A stretch of DNA of 64,000 nucleotides from Dokdonella_A sp963834755 (lineage in GTDB: Bacteria > Pseudomonadota > Gammaproteobacteria > Xanthomonadales > Rhodanobacteraceae). The notes under the pieces were generated by a model that saw only the letters and a program-made list of their open reading frames with translations, made no database searches and was not told where the DNA came from. The position numbers and the translations under genes were made by a program. The DNA lies in NCBI GenBank assembly GCA_963834755.1, contig CAWICQ010000012.1, positions 1 through 64,000 of the forward strand, written 5' to 3'. Of this stretch, positions 44,711 to 56,000 are shown one piece after another (the stretch's first letter is position 1; every line of letters begins with the position of its first letter).

Positions 44711-46756
44711 ATGGCGAACGACATCGACCAGACCTGCATCAATACGCTGCGATTTCTTTCGGTCGACATGGTGCAGAAAGCGAACAGCGGGCATCCGGGC
44801 CTTCCGCTCGGCGCCGCGCCGATGGCCTACGTGCTGTGGACGCGTCATCTCAAGCACAATCCCGCGAACCCGAACTGGACCGATCGCGATCGTTTCGTGT
44901 TGTCGGCTGGGCACGGCTCGGCGCTGCTTTACAGCCTTCTGCACGTGACCGGCTACGACCTCACCCTCGACGACATCAAACAGTTCCGCCAGTGGGGCAG
45001 CTGCACACCCGGACATCCCGAGCGCGGCCATACGCCCGGCGTCGAGGTAACGACCGGTCCGCTCGGACAAGGTCTCGCCAATGCGGTCGGCATGGCGATC
45101 GGCGAAGCGCATCTCGCCGCGCGTTACAACCGCGATGGCCACGCGCCGATCGATCATCGAACCTGGGCGATCGTCAGCGACGGCGACTTGATGGAAGGCG
45201 TCGCCTCCGAGGCCGCGTCGCTGGCGGGGCACCTGAAGCTCGGCAAGTTGATCTGTCTCTACGACAACAATCAGGTCACGCTGGCAGCGGGCACGGACAT
45301 CGCGTTCTCGGAGCAACGCGCGAAGCGGTTCGAGGCGTACGGCTGGCAAACGATCAACATCGACGACGGCAACGATGTCGATGCGATCGCAGCGGCGATC
45401 GACGCTGCGTGTGCGGATGCGACGCGACCGACGCTGATTCTCGTGCGCACGCACATCGGCTACGGCTCGCCCGAGCAAGACAGCTACAAGGCGCACGGAT
45501 CGCCGCTCGGCGCCGAGGATGTCAGGAAGACCAAGCAAGCTCTCGGCTGGCCGCAAGATCCGCCGTTCCTGATTCCCGGCGACGCGCTCGCGCATTTTCG
45601 CCGGGCGATTGATCGGGGCGCGGAGTCCGAGACGGCATGGAACAAGCGCTTCGCCGCCTACCTGCAGGCATTTCCGCAACTCGCGGACGAGCTGCGCCGC
45701 CGCTGGCGCGGTGAGTTGCCGGACGGTTGGCAATCGACGCTTCCTTCGTTTCCTGCCGACAGCAAAGGCATGGCGACGCGCGTTGCGGGGGGCAAGGTCA
45801 TGAACGCGATCGCGCCGAAATTGCCGGCACTCTTCGGCGGTTCGGCGGACCTCGATCCTTCGACGCATACCGCGCTGCGCGATCTCGGCGACTTCGAAGC
45901 GGCGGCGAAACCCGGTGCCGATTTGGAAGGTTCATCCGGCGGCGGTTGGAGCTACGCCGGCCGCAATCTGCATTTTGGCGTGCGCGAACACGCGATGGGT
46001 TCGATCGCGAATGGCTTGGCCGCGCACGGCGGTTTCATTCCTTATGGCGCGACGTTCCTGATCTTTTCCGACTACATGCGACCGCCGCTGCGACTCGCTG
46101 CGCTGATGCGCCTGCATGTCGTGCACGTTTTCACGCACGACAGCGTCGCACTCGGCGAAGACGGGCCGACGCATCAGCCGGTCGAACAACTGGCGAACCT
46201 GCGCGCGATTCCGAATCTCACGCTGATCCGTCCGGCTGACGCCAACGAAACGGCCATCGCCTGGCAAGTCGCTCTCGAGACGCGCGAAAGACCCGTGCTG
46301 CTCGCGCTGAGCCGCCAGGATGTCCCAACGCTCGATCGCCGTCGTTACGCCAGTGCGGACGGCCTTCGCCGCGGCGCGTACGTGCTCAGCGACGCTGCCG
46401 ACGCAGCCGAGCTGATCCTGATCGCCAGCGGCTCGGAGGTCGCGCTGATCGTGCAGGCCGCGGAGCGTCTGCGCGCCGACGGCATCGCGGTGCGCTGCGT
46501 TTCGATGCCGAGTTGGGATCTGTTCGAGGCGCAATCGCAAACCTATCGCGACGAAGTCCTGCCGCCGAGCGTCGGGTGCCGCCTCGCCGTCGAGCTCGGC
46601 GCTCGGCAAGGATGGGAGCGCTACATCGGCGAGCGCGGCGCGATGCTGGGCATCGACCATTTCGGCGCATCGGCGCCCGCCGAAGTCATCTTGCGCGAAT
46701 TCGGATTCACGGTCGAAAACGTCGTCGCCCGAGCCAAGGCGTTGCTGGCTGATTGA
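44711..46756 (+). CDS. tkt: Transketolase
   Basis: Transketolase is a thiamine-diphosphate enzyme that transfers two-carbon units among sugar phosphates. The 681-residue product has FLSVDMVQKANSGHPGLPLGAAP, the HGSALLYSLLHVTGYDL segment and TPGHPERGHTPGVEVTTGPLGQGLANAVGMAIGE. The ThDP/Mg site is SDGDLMEGVASEAASLAGHLKLGKLICLYDNNQ, with GVREHAMGSIANGLA and THDSVALGEDGPTHQPVEQL. ATG 44711 is preferred because GTGGAGGAC precedes it. It is the last gene of the plus-strand operon and converges with pgl, 41 bases between stops. Confidence 0.97.
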   Translation: MANDIDQTCINTLRFLSVDMVQKANSGHPGLPLGAAPMAYVLWTRHLKHNPANPNWTDRDRFVLSAGHGSALLYSLLHVTGYDLTLDDIKQFRQWGSCTPGHPERGHTPGVEVTTGPLGQGLANAVGMAIGEAHLAARYNRDGHAPIDHRTWAIVSDGDLMEGVASEAASLAGHLKLGKLICLYDNNQVTLAAGTDIAFSEQRAKRFEAYGWQTINIDDGNDVDAIAAAIDAACADATRPTLILVRTHIGYGSPEQDSYKAHGSPLGAEDVRKTKQALGWPQDPPFLIPGDALAHFRRAIDRGAESETAWNKRFAAYLQAFPQLADELRRRWRGELPDGWQSTLPSFPADSKGMATRVAGGKVMNAIAPKLPALFGGSADLDPSTHTALRDLGDFEAAAKPGADLEGSSGGGWSYAGRNLHFGVREHAMGSIANGLAAHGGFIPYGATFLIFSDYMRPPLRLAALMRLHVVHVFTHDSVALGEDGPTHQPVEQLANLRAIPNLTLIRPADANETAIAWQVALETRERPVLLALSRQDVPTLDRRRYASADGLRRGAYVLSDAADAAELILIASGSEVALIVQAAERLRADGIAVRCVSMPSWDLFEAQSQTYRDEVLPPSVGCRLAVELGARQGWERYIGERGAMLGIDHFGASAPAEVILREFGFTVENVVARAKALLAD

Positions 46757-46797
46757 TCCGATCATCCGAACGCCTGTCGCCGCGCAGCACGGCCGCG

Positions 46798-47511
46798 TCA
46801 GGCGAGCAGATTCGCGCGGAGCAGCACATCGACGCCAGACGGCGGCTGGATCGAGGAAGCCGGAATATCCTCGCCGGCACGCCAGCGCCGTACGGCTTCT
46901 CTCTTCGTTTCGCCCTCGATCAGAAACAACGCCGCGCGCGTGCGGCTCAATCGCTGCGCAGTCAGCGACACGCGCTCGGGCGGCGGTTTCGGCGCATCGA
47001 ATACCGGTACGACATCGATCGCGGAATCTCCAGGAGCGATGTTCTGCCCAGGAAAGAGACTTGCAACGTGCCCATCCTCGCCGAGCCCGAGCAGCACGAG
47101 ATCGAATTCGCCGACGCCTTCGAGCTCACGCGCATATCGCTGCGCGGCGACTTCTGCGCCGAGTTCCGCGGCGATCGGATGGCGCTGCGCCGCCGGAATC
47201 GGCACGTGATCGAGCCATGCCTCGGCCGCCATCACGCTGTTGCGATCCGGATCACCGGCCGCGAGGCACCGCTCATCGCCGAAATAGATGTGCCAGCGCG
47301 ACCAGTCGGTGTCTGCATCGCGAAGGCTTCGATAGAGCGCACGTGGTGTGCTGCCGCCGGCGAGCGCGATGACGAAACGCTGACGCGATTTGATCGCCGC
47401 GTGCGCGGCATCGACGACGCGCCGGTGCGCCTCGGCGCACAGCGCGACGCTGTCGGCGAACGGAATCCAGCGCACGCCGGCGCCTTCAACCGCGGATTCG
47501 GCGACAGTCAC
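46798..47511 (-). CDS. pgl: 6-Phosphogluconolactonase
   Basis: Pgl (DevB/SOL type) hydrolyses 6-phosphogluconolactone to 6-phosphogluconate. The 237-residue product has FVIALAGGSTPRALYRSL, WSRWHIYFGDERCLAAGDPDRNSVMA, FDLVLLGLGEDGHVASLFPG and VSLTAQRLSRTRAALFLIEGETKREAVRRW. These are the standard motifs of the NagB-like fold. It is directly downstream of gnd (two bases between) on the minus strand, so the two oxidative steps after zwf are encoded together. Confidence 0.95.
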   Translation of the reverse strand: MTVAESAVEGAGVRWIPFADSVALCAEAHRRVVDAAHAAIKSRQRFVIALAGGSTPRALYRSLRDADTDWSRWHIYFGDERCLAAGDPDRNSVMAAEAWLDHVPIPAAQRHPIAAELGAEVAAQRYARELEGVGEFDLVLLGLGEDGHVASLFPGQNIAPGDSAIDVVPVFDAPKPPPERVSLTAQRLSRTRAALFLIEGETKREAVRRWRAGEDIPASSIQPPSGVDVLLRANLLA

Positions 47512-47513
47512 GC

Positions 47514-48419
47514 CTATTCCTTCTTGATCGCGTGCCCGCCGAATTCGTTGCGCATCGCGGCGAGAAGCTTGTCGGCGAAAGAATCGCTATCGCGCGAACG
47601 CAGCCGTTCGATCAGTGAGAGCGAAATGACCGGAGCCGGCACGTCGAGATCGATTGCCTCGTTGACGGTCCAACGACCTTCGCCCGAATCCGCGACGTAC
47701 GGCGCGACGCCTTTCATCGTCGGATTCTTGCGCAGCGCATCGGTCAGGAGATCGAGCAGCCACGAACGCACGACGCTGCCCTCGCGCCAGATTTCGCCGA
47801 TCTGGTTGAGGTCGAGCGCGAATTCGCGCTTGTGCTGCAGTATCGAAAAACCTTCCGCGTACGCCTGCATCAGGCCGTACTCGATGCCGTTGTGGATCAT
47901 CTTGGTGAAATGACCGGCGCCGACCGGGCCGACATGGCCCCAGCCTTTGTCTTTCGCGGGGGCGAGCGTCTCGAAAATCGACCGCAGCGTTTCGACCGCG
48001 CGCTTATCGCCGCCGATCATCATGCTGTAGCCTTCCTGCAATCCCCACACGCCGCCGCTGGTTCCGCAGTCGACGTAGGCGAGATCCTTGCCGGCGCATG
48101 CGGCGGCTCGACGCAACGTGTCCTTGTAGTTGGAGTTGCCGCCGTCGACGATCGTGTCGCCGCCGGCCAGGAGAGTCTGAAGCGCGTCTACCGTTTCGTC
48201 GGTGATCTTTCCCGCCGGAACCATCAGCCAGATGACGCGAGGCGAAGGCAACGCGGCGACGAGTTGTCGCAACGATTGTGCGGACGCGGCGCCGTTCGCT
48301 TCGATCGCCTTGCGCGCTTGCGCGCTCGGATCGAAACCCGTCACCTTGTGTCCGCCGCGCAGAAGCCGCTGCACCATGTTGGCGCCCATGCGGCCCAGAC
48401 CCACCATGCCCAGTTCCAT
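47514..48419 (-). CDS. gnd: 6-Phosphogluconate dehydrogenase, short form, probably NAD-preferring
   Basis: The enzyme oxidatively decarboxylates 6-phosphogluconate to ribulose 5-phosphate. At 301 residues it belongs to the short (GndA/YqeC-like) class, not the 468-residue dimer of E. coli. The Rossmann start is GMVGLGRMGANMVQRL, with HKVTGFDPSAQA ending the second strand; the acidic D30 there suggests NAD rather than NADP (inference). DGGNSNYKDTLRRAA, CGTSGGVWGLQEGYSMMIGG and HFTKMIHNGIEYGLMQAYAEGF form the substrate site. ATG 48419 is preferred over 48431 because GGAG lies seven bases upstream. Confidence 0.93.
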   Translation of the reverse strand: MELGMVGLGRMGANMVQRLLRGGHKVTGFDPSAQARKAIEANGAASAQSLRQLVAALPSPRVIWLMVPAGKITDETVDALQTLLAGGDTIVDGGNSNYKDTLRRAAACAGKDLAYVDCGTSGGVWGLQEGYSMMIGGDKRAVETLRSIFETLAPAKDKGWGHVGPVGAGHFTKMIHNGIEYGLMQAYAEGFSILQHKREFALDLNQIGEIWREGSVVRSWLLDLLTDALRKNPTMKGVAPYVADSGEGRWTVNEAIDLDVPAPVISLSLIERLRSRDSDSFADKLLAAMRNEFGGHAIKKE

Positions 48420-48473
48420 CGTTCGCTCCATCCCGAAAGAAACACGTCGAGCGCATATTGTCGCTTGCCGCGA

Positions 48474-49835
48474 TCAGTCTGACCTCTTGTCCGGCGGCGC
48501 GTTCAGCCAGCCACCGCTGAAACCCGCCGCGCGCAGGCCGCGCACGATATCGCGCGAGCCGCGCATCAGGTTCCACAGCATGCCGCTCCGATGATTTTCG
48601 AGCATCAGCACGATCGGGCCGAGATTGAGCCCGAAACAGTACGGCGAGATCCATCCGTCGGCGTCGCCGTGTGCGGAATCGATGAACGTGCGGTTGAAAC
48701 TCGCCTTGAACCCGCACGGATGCTGCTCATGCAGGTGCAATCGGCGCATGAAATGGTGCAGCGTCGACAGCACGATATCGGGTGCGAAGGGCAGCGACGC
48801 GGCGACCGCCCATGGCGCCACCGTTCCATCGTCGATGCCGTACGGCGCGCCGCGGCTTTCGTAGCCATAGAACTCGCGGACGACACCGTCGACCTTGAGC
48901 GTCGCAGGTCCGGGGCCGTCGCTGGCCGTGATGCCCCAGCAGTCGGCTCCGTAGCCTCTGAAGCCGAGCGGATTTTCGATCGCGTAGCGTTGCTGGATCA
49001 GTGTGGCGCGACGGGTGTTCTCGAAGTAGTCGATACCTTTTGTGCGCATGAAGTCGTCCTGGATGCCGCGAAAATCGATCCATGCGTGCGAGAGCTGATG
49101 CGTGAACAACGGTGCCGAATAGAGATAGCCGATATCGTAGACGCGCTTCCATTCGTAGGTGGACGCCCACGCCTCGAACGCGCTGCGCGGCAGTGCGTGC
49201 GTGGGCGAGCCGAGCGCAAGCGTGTAAAGCAGCAAGCCTTCGTCGTAGCCCTGCCATTGATACGGAATGAATCCGCTCTCGGGCCGCCAGCCGTGCGAGA
49301 TGGTGTTGTCCTCTGCTTTTGCCCAGGGCCAGCGGGCGCGTTCGTACAGCGATCGGGCCAGTTCGCGAATGCGCCGCTGCGGTTCGCTGTCGTCGTTGAA
49401 ATACACGGCCGCCGCGAGCATTCCGGCGAGCAGGAATGCGCTGTCGACCGTCGATATTTCGCAATCCCAGGCGCGACGGCCGCTGTCCATGTCGAGAAAG
49501 TGATAGTAGAAGCCGCGATAGCCGGTGGCGTCGGGTTCCATTCCCTGCGGACTTGCATCGAAGAACGAGAGCGTGGCGAGCGTGCGCGCGACGGCGGCCT
49601 CACGACCCATAAAGCCGCGCTCGACCGCGACCGGATAACACGCGAGCGCAAGCCCGGTCGCGGCAATGCTGGCCGGCCAGCCGGCGGCGTCTTTGTCGCG
49701 GACGAGACCGTTCGCTGGATTCGTCTGCGCGACGAAATAGCGAAACGCGCGTTCCTGCAGCTGCTGCAAGTCCCGATCGGCAATGGGATGGATGATGGCA
49801 GGGGAACGCAAGGAAGGAACTGGCCTTGGCGGCAT
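48474..49835 (-). CDS. Glycoamylase-domain protein, GH144-like (probable beta-1,2-glucan hydrolase)
   Basis: The 453-residue product is one (alpha/alpha)6-barrel of the bacterial glycoamylase-like family. Signatures are YHFLDMDSGRRAW, STVDSAFLLAGMLAAAVYF, ERARWPWAKAEDNTISHGWRPESGF, GYDEGLLLYTLALGSPTHAL, LFTHQLSHAWIDFRGIQDDFMR and YCFGLNLGPIVLMLENHRSG. Characterised relatives (GH144) cleave beta-1,2-glucan, and this gene lies just downstream of a cyclic beta-1,2-glucan synthase whose own middle domain is related, so beta-1,2-glucan is the best guess. No signal peptide is visible at the N-terminus (MPPRPVPSLRSPAIIHPIADRDLQQLQERA), which is unusual for such enzymes. gnd starts 54 bases downstream. 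Confidence 0.82.
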   Translation of the reverse strand: MPPRPVPSLRSPAIIHPIADRDLQQLQERAFRYFVAQTNPANGLVRDKDAAGWPASIAATGLALACYPVAVERGFMGREAAVARTLATLSFFDASPQGMEPDATGYRGFYYHFLDMDSGRRAWDCEISTVDSAFLLAGMLAAAVYFNDDSEPQRRIRELARSLYERARWPWAKAEDNTISHGWRPESGFIPYQWQGYDEGLLLYTLALGSPTHALPRSAFEAWASTYEWKRVYDIGYLYSAPLFTHQLSHAWIDFRGIQDDFMRTKGIDYFENTRRATLIQQRYAIENPLGFRGYGADCWGITASDGPGPATLKVDGVVREFYGYESRGAPYGIDDGTVAPWAVAASLPFAPDIVLSTLHHFMRRLHLHEQHPCGFKASFNRTFIDSAHGDADGWISPYCFGLNLGPIVLMLENHRSGMLWNLMRGSRDIVRGLRAAGFSGGWLNAPPDKRSD

Positions 49836-50028
49836 GCATCCGCGCCGCTCAGTGGACGACGCCCTATGTTAACCGCGACGGCGACGATGAACCGTCAGGA
49901 GATGTAAAAGCGGGCGCATCAGGCAACGAATGCAGTCGAAATTGCCTGTGTGGCACACAAGATCGTGCGGCGACGCATTGCAAAGCGCCGTCGCATGACC
50001 TGGGGATAGGCGAAGAATTCTTGCGCAC

Positions 50029-53000
50029 TCAGCTTGCGACGTAGACTTTCACTTCGTGCACGGCCTTCTCTGGCGACAACGCAACGCTCATCTCCGCTTG
50101 CGCGACGCCGTCGCACTCGACGCGCACTTGCGTATCGCGTGCCATCTGGATGCGATACAACGCTTCGCCGAAGCGATAGTCGATCTGCAGCGTGCTCCAG
50201 GACTTCGGCAGGTTCGGTTCGAGCAGCAGGGTCGAGCCGTGACGACGCAACCCGAGCATCGATTCGGAAATGAGGCGATACATCCAGCCCGCGGACCCGG
50301 TATACCAGGTCCATCCGCCGCGTCCGGTGTGCGGCGAGACCGCAAGCACATCCGCGGCGATCACATAGGGTTCCACTTTGTACGTTTCCACGTCGGCCTG
50401 TTGCTGCGCGTGGCGCACCGGATTGATCAGGTTGAACAGCTGCCACGCGCGCTCGATGCGTTTGTCCGCGAAAAACGCCATGACCGTCCACACGGCGGCA
50501 TGGGTATATTGGCCGCCGTTTTCGCGCACGCCGGGCACGTAGCCGCGGATATAGCCCGGATCCGGATCGGCGGTGTCGAACGGCGGCGTCAGCAAACGGA
50601 TCAGCTTGCCGTTCTCGTCGACCAGTTGCTGGTCCACGGCGTCGAGCGCGCACTCGACCCGCGCAGCGTCGGCCGCGCCCGAAAGTTTCGCCCAGCTCTG
50701 TGCGATCGCGTCGATGCGGCATTCGCTGTTGCGTGCGGAGCCGAGCGGCGTTCCGTCATCGAAGTAGGCGCGCAGATACCAGTTGCCGTCCCAGCCGTTC
50801 TGTTCGAGCGCCTTCTTGAGATCGTCCGCATGCCGCTTGCACTTCGCGGCGAATTCGCTGTCGCCGCGACGTCGCGCGATCGGCTCGAACTCGGCCAGAA
50901 CCTCACACAGGAAGAAGCCGAGCCACACGCTCTCGCCGCGGCCCTGGCGCCCGACGTTGTTCATGCCGTCGTTCCAGTCGCCGCTGCCGATCAAGCGGCA
51001 GCCCGTGCGCGCCGTTGCGAAAACCGTGCTCGATCGCGCGCCGGCAATGTTCATACAGATCGCCGGCGTGCGACGAGCGCAGCGGCAGGTCGTAATACGA
51101 TTCCTCGCCCGGATTGAGCAGGCGGCCTTCGAGAAAGCCGATGCGCTCATCGAGGATTGCTGCATCATCGGTCGCGCCGACGTAGCGCGCGGTCGCCAGC
51201 GGGAGCCACAAGAAATCGTCCGAACACTGCGTGCGCACGCCGCGTCCCGCCGGCGGATGCCACCAATGCTGCACGTCGCCTTCGACGAACTGGCGCGACG
51301 CGCTCAGCACGATCTGTTCGCGCAACAGCGAGGCATCGGCATGCACGAGCGACATCGCGTCCTGCAACTGATCGCGGAACCCGAACGCACCGCCGGACTG
51401 GTAGAACCCGCTGCGCGCCCACAACCGGCAACTGATCACCTGGTACAACAGCCAACCATTGGCGAGCACATCGAACGTCGGATCCGGCGAGCGCACGCTG
51501 ACCGCATCCGAGCAGTTGCTTCCAGCGCTGCTGGACCGCATCGAACGAGGCCCGGGCCGCGCCGTTGCGGCGGAAGCGCTCGACGCGCTTGGTCGCATCT
51601 TGTCGATCATGGCCGACACCGAGGCGGAAAATGAAATCACGCGATTCGCCGTCGGCGAGCTCGACCGGAATCTGGATCGCGCCGCATGGATCCATCGCCG
51701 CACCGAGCCGTCCGCTCAACGACTGCCGCAACATCGCCGCGGGGCGGCGCAGCGAGCAGTTGCGACCGATGAATTCCGTGCGGTCGCCGCTCAACGTGCG
51801 CTGCGGATTGTCGACATCGAAGAATGCGACGCGCTCGTGGAACTCGATGCTGTACGCGTTGCGCGCCATCAGTGCGCCGGTGTCGTCGAGCTCGGTGACG
51901 ACGTGCATCGCGGTCTTCTCGCGCAGGTCGCCCAGCACCCACTCGACATAGCCGGTCACGGACAATCTGCGTGTGCGCCCCGAATCGTTCTGCAGGCGCA
52001 ACATGAAGAACTTGACCGGTGCTTCGACATCGACGTGCAGGCGCAGATGGCTCGTGATGCCGGCTTCCGCATGTTCAAATACGCTGTAGCCGAAGCCGTG
52101 CCGTACGACATAGCGCCCGCGGCCCGGCGCCGGCGCGGGCGTCGCCGACCAGAAGTGGCCGCTTTCCTCGTCGCGGACGTAGATCGCTTCTCCGCTCGGA
52201 TCGCTGACCGGATCGTTGCTCCACGGCGTCAGGCGATATTCGTGCGCGTTCTCCTGCCACGTGTAACCCGAGCCGCTTTCGGAAACGACGCAACCGAAAT
52301 GCGGATTGGCGATGACGTTGACCCACGGCAGCGGCGTCTTCTGCGTCTCGTCGATCGAGATGACATATTCCGCCCCTTCCGCGGCGAAACCGCCGATGCC
52401 GTTCGCGAGCGTGAGCGGCGGCACCGGAAACTGGTGCGACACCGGCGTCGCCGGCTCGATGGCACGCGATGCGACGAGCTCCGGCACGACGATATCGCTG
52501 CCGATCGTTTTTTCGATGCCGAGCTGCTCGGTCAGCGATCCACCTTGATCGTGAAGCACGACGCGCGCAACGGACTGCATCAGCACGCGATCTTCGTGAT
52601 TGATCTGCTCGATCGACCTCACGAATACGCCGCCGGGCTGCTCGAGCACTGCAGAATCCGGGCTGGTACCGACGATGGCCATGATCTCGTCGTGCAGAGC
52701 CTGACGGTAACCGCCGCGCTCCTCGTTCCAGATGACGAGATCGAAATCGAGGCCTTTCATGCGGCAGTACACGTGCGCATTGACCAGCTGCCGCGCGAGA
52801 TTGAGATTCTCGGGACCCGACATCTTGAGCAGCACGATCGGCAGATCGCCGGAAATCGCGTGCGCCCACAGGCCAGGCTGCGCGAGATGATTGCTCGCGA
52901 TCGTCGAAGCGGGCGCCCTGCGCGCTGGGTCCGCGTACAGAATCGCGCCGGCCAGACGTGCGTACGCCTGCGCGTCCACTTCGCTGATGTTGATCTGGCC

Positions 53001-56000
53001 CAGCGCAATGCGATTGTGCGTCCACGCGATCTCGATCGCGCGATCGGCGAGATGTCGATCGCGATATTTCTCGACCAGCGCGACGCATTGATCCCTGTTC
53101 TCGGCGACGCCGAGCACGAGATCGATCACCGCCGGACTGATCCGGTTGCAACACGATGCGATGGCGGATCGCGAGCACCGGATCGAGCACCGAACCCTGC
53201 GTTCCCGACAGCGCGCGCCATCGAACGGACGGCGATGGGATTCTCCGGGTCGTTGCCGCGTCCGACGAAACGCAGGCGATCCGATTCGAACGATGTTTGC
53301 GAGGATTCGGCATCGTGCAGCGCCAGCAGATGCATCATCCAGCGTTGCGGATCTTCGCTCGAGCGCCGCCGGCGCGTAGCGAGGATCGCGTCGCGATCGG
53401 CCAGCACTTCGGTCTGAACGAACAGGTTGCCGAACGCGGGATGCAGCGAATCGCCGATCGCCGAAGCCAGCACGACTTCGGCGTAGCTCGTGACATCGAG
53501 CGAACGTTCGACACGCGCGCGATTCGTGATGCGGATGCGACGGAGTTCGATGTCGTCCTCGGGCGAGACGACGATCTGCGTATGCGCTTCGATATCGTCG
53601 AGGCGTCGGCGAAATTCCACCGACGATTCCGTGAACACCGCTTCGGAATAGTCGACCGCGGTCAGGGTCGGATGCGGCGTATTCGACCAGACTTTGCCGG
53701 TCTCGCCGTCGCGCAGATAGCAGAACACGCCCCAGTCGTCGCGCGTCGCGTCCTCGCGCCAGCGCGTGATCGCGATGTCGCGCCAGCGGCTGTAGCCGCC
53801 GCCGGCGTTCGTCACCATCAGGTGATAGCGGCCGTTGGTCAGCAGTTGCACCGCCGGACGGCTGGTGTCGGCGCGGGCGAAAACGCGCATCGCGATCTGC
53901 GGCGCATCCTGCGTCGAACGCACGTCGACCATCGCCGGATCGTTGCTCCAGTTGATCGACGAGCGCGGCGTGCGTTCCTGGAGCAGCAACATCGTCGCCT
54001 GCAATTCCGCGATCGGCGCCAAAGCGCCTTTGCATCGGCTGGCCGAGCACGGCGTGAGCGATCGCGAGCAGCGTCATGCCGTGGTGGTGCGCCATGAACG
54101 AACGCACGATCGCGTTGTTGCGTCCGTGCGGAACGCGCGCGGGCGTATAGTCGATCGCTTCGTAAAAGCCCCACGGCGCAAGCCAGCCGTTCGCCGCGAT
54201 CGTGCGCAAATTCCGCTCCGCCTCGCGCGGAGAGATCGTGAGCGCAAGCGCGCTCGCGTATGGCGCGATCACCAGCTCCTGCGCGAGGCCACGCTGCAGA
54301 CCGAGCCCGGGCACGCCGAACGCGCGATATTGGTAGTTCTGCGCCGCGTCGGTCACGTTGTAGCCTGATTCGGAAATGCCCCACGGCACGTTCTTGCTGC
54401 GCGCATAGTCGATCTGCTGCGCGACCGCGGAGCGGCACGTCTCGTCGAGCAACGTGCCGGGAAACGAGGGCATGACGAGCTGCGGCATCAGGTATTCGAA
54501 CATCGAGCCGCTCCACGACAGCAGCACCTGACGGCCCATCGCGGATGTCAGCAGACGACCGAGCGAGAACCACGCGTCCTGGACCACACTGCCGCGCGCG
54601 ATCGCGACGAAGATGCCGAGTCGCGCCTCGGAAGCGAGCAGGTCGTAGAAACCGGCGTCGCGGCGATGCTCGCTGACGTTGTATCCGATCGTGAACAGCG
54701 AGCGGTTCGCGTCGAACAGAAAATCGAAATCGACGCGCGCGAGCTCTCCGCAGCGTACGGCGAGCGATTCGAGAGCACGTCGGGTTTCGTCGGCACGTAT
54801 TGCGACCACGTCGTCGGCGGTCGCGGACCGAATGTGCGTCAGCGTCGCGGTGGAATCGAACGCCGGGCTGGCGTCAAGGTTGCCGAAAAAGTAATCGATG
54901 TCGTCGATGGCCGCGGTGATCTGTCGACGCAGCAGGACTACGGGATCCTGCGCGGGATCGATCGTTGCAGACGTCGGCTCAGAGGCACCGAGCAGTGCGT
55001 TCATGGGCGACAGCAACGAAAGCAGGTCGTGCGGCGTCCGCGGCGGGTTCGATTCGGCGGCATCGAGCGACTGCGCGATCGGCTTCCACAGCTCGTCTTC
55101 ACGCGACGGATCCCGATCGCGCGCCAGCGTCAGCGCATCGCGCACGCCGGCGAGCACTGCGGGATTGATGACGGCGCCGCTGCGGCGCTCGAGCAGACCC
55201 TGGCGCAGCGTCAACAGATGCGCGATCAGGTTGCCGCTATCGACCGTCGAAACATAGAGCGGTGCGAGCGGCTGCGCCGTGCGAGTGTCGTACCAGTTGT
55301 AGAAATGACCGCGATGTCGCGGCAGGCGTTCCAGCGTGTCGAACGATTGCGAAAGGCGCCCGATGAGCTGACGCAGCGAGAGATAACCGAAGTCGTGCGC
55401 CGCCAGCGTCGAAAGCAGATAGAGGCCGATATTCGTCGGCGACGTGCGATGCGCGGTCTTCGCGATCGGATGTTCCTGGTAGTTGTCGGGCGGCAGCCAG
55501 TGATCTTCTGGCCCGACGAAGCATTCGAAGAAATTCCACGTGCGCCGCGCGACATTGCGCAGGAACGCGATTTGCGCCGGCTGCAGTCGCTCGGAGCGCT
55601 TCGCGGGAGCGACGCCGAGCAGCCAGACCAGCACCGGCGAGAAGAACCAGGCGACGAGCCATGGCAGCGCGTGCCACAGATGCGTGCGTTCGAACAGCAA
55701 GACCGCGAGCGAAACCGCAAGGACAGGTGCTATCCACAGCGCAGAAACCGCGCGGCCGAACGGATTTCTCTCGCCGCGGTGCACGGCGCTCGAAGGCATC
55801 CATTGCAAAAGGCGCCGGCGCGAGACGTGCACGCGCCAATATGTCCGCGCGATCGCATCGAAGCTGAGCCAGGCCTCGAATGGAAGGCATACGGCCGTGA
55901 TCAGGACCTGCGCCACGCGGCGCATCGCGTCGCCTGACCACACTTTGAAGGATTGCAGCGTTGTTCCTTCTTCCTTCGGGCTCGCGAGCGAAAGCGCGAG

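Noticed and set aside
41141..44769. Two long minus-strand frames (604 and 594 codons) opposite tal, pgi and pgm
   Set aside because: They mirror canonical enzymes and have no recognisable domain.
51459..53417. 652-codon plus-strand frame opposite the glucan synthase
   Set aside because: Antisense shadow; its product resembles no family and it runs across sites where the true minus-strand gene shifts frame.
53140..54022. Reading the shifted segments of the glucan synthase as separate small genes
   Set aside because: Each segment matches consecutive parts of one NdvB-type protein; none has its own start signal, and five one-base removals give a single full-length product.
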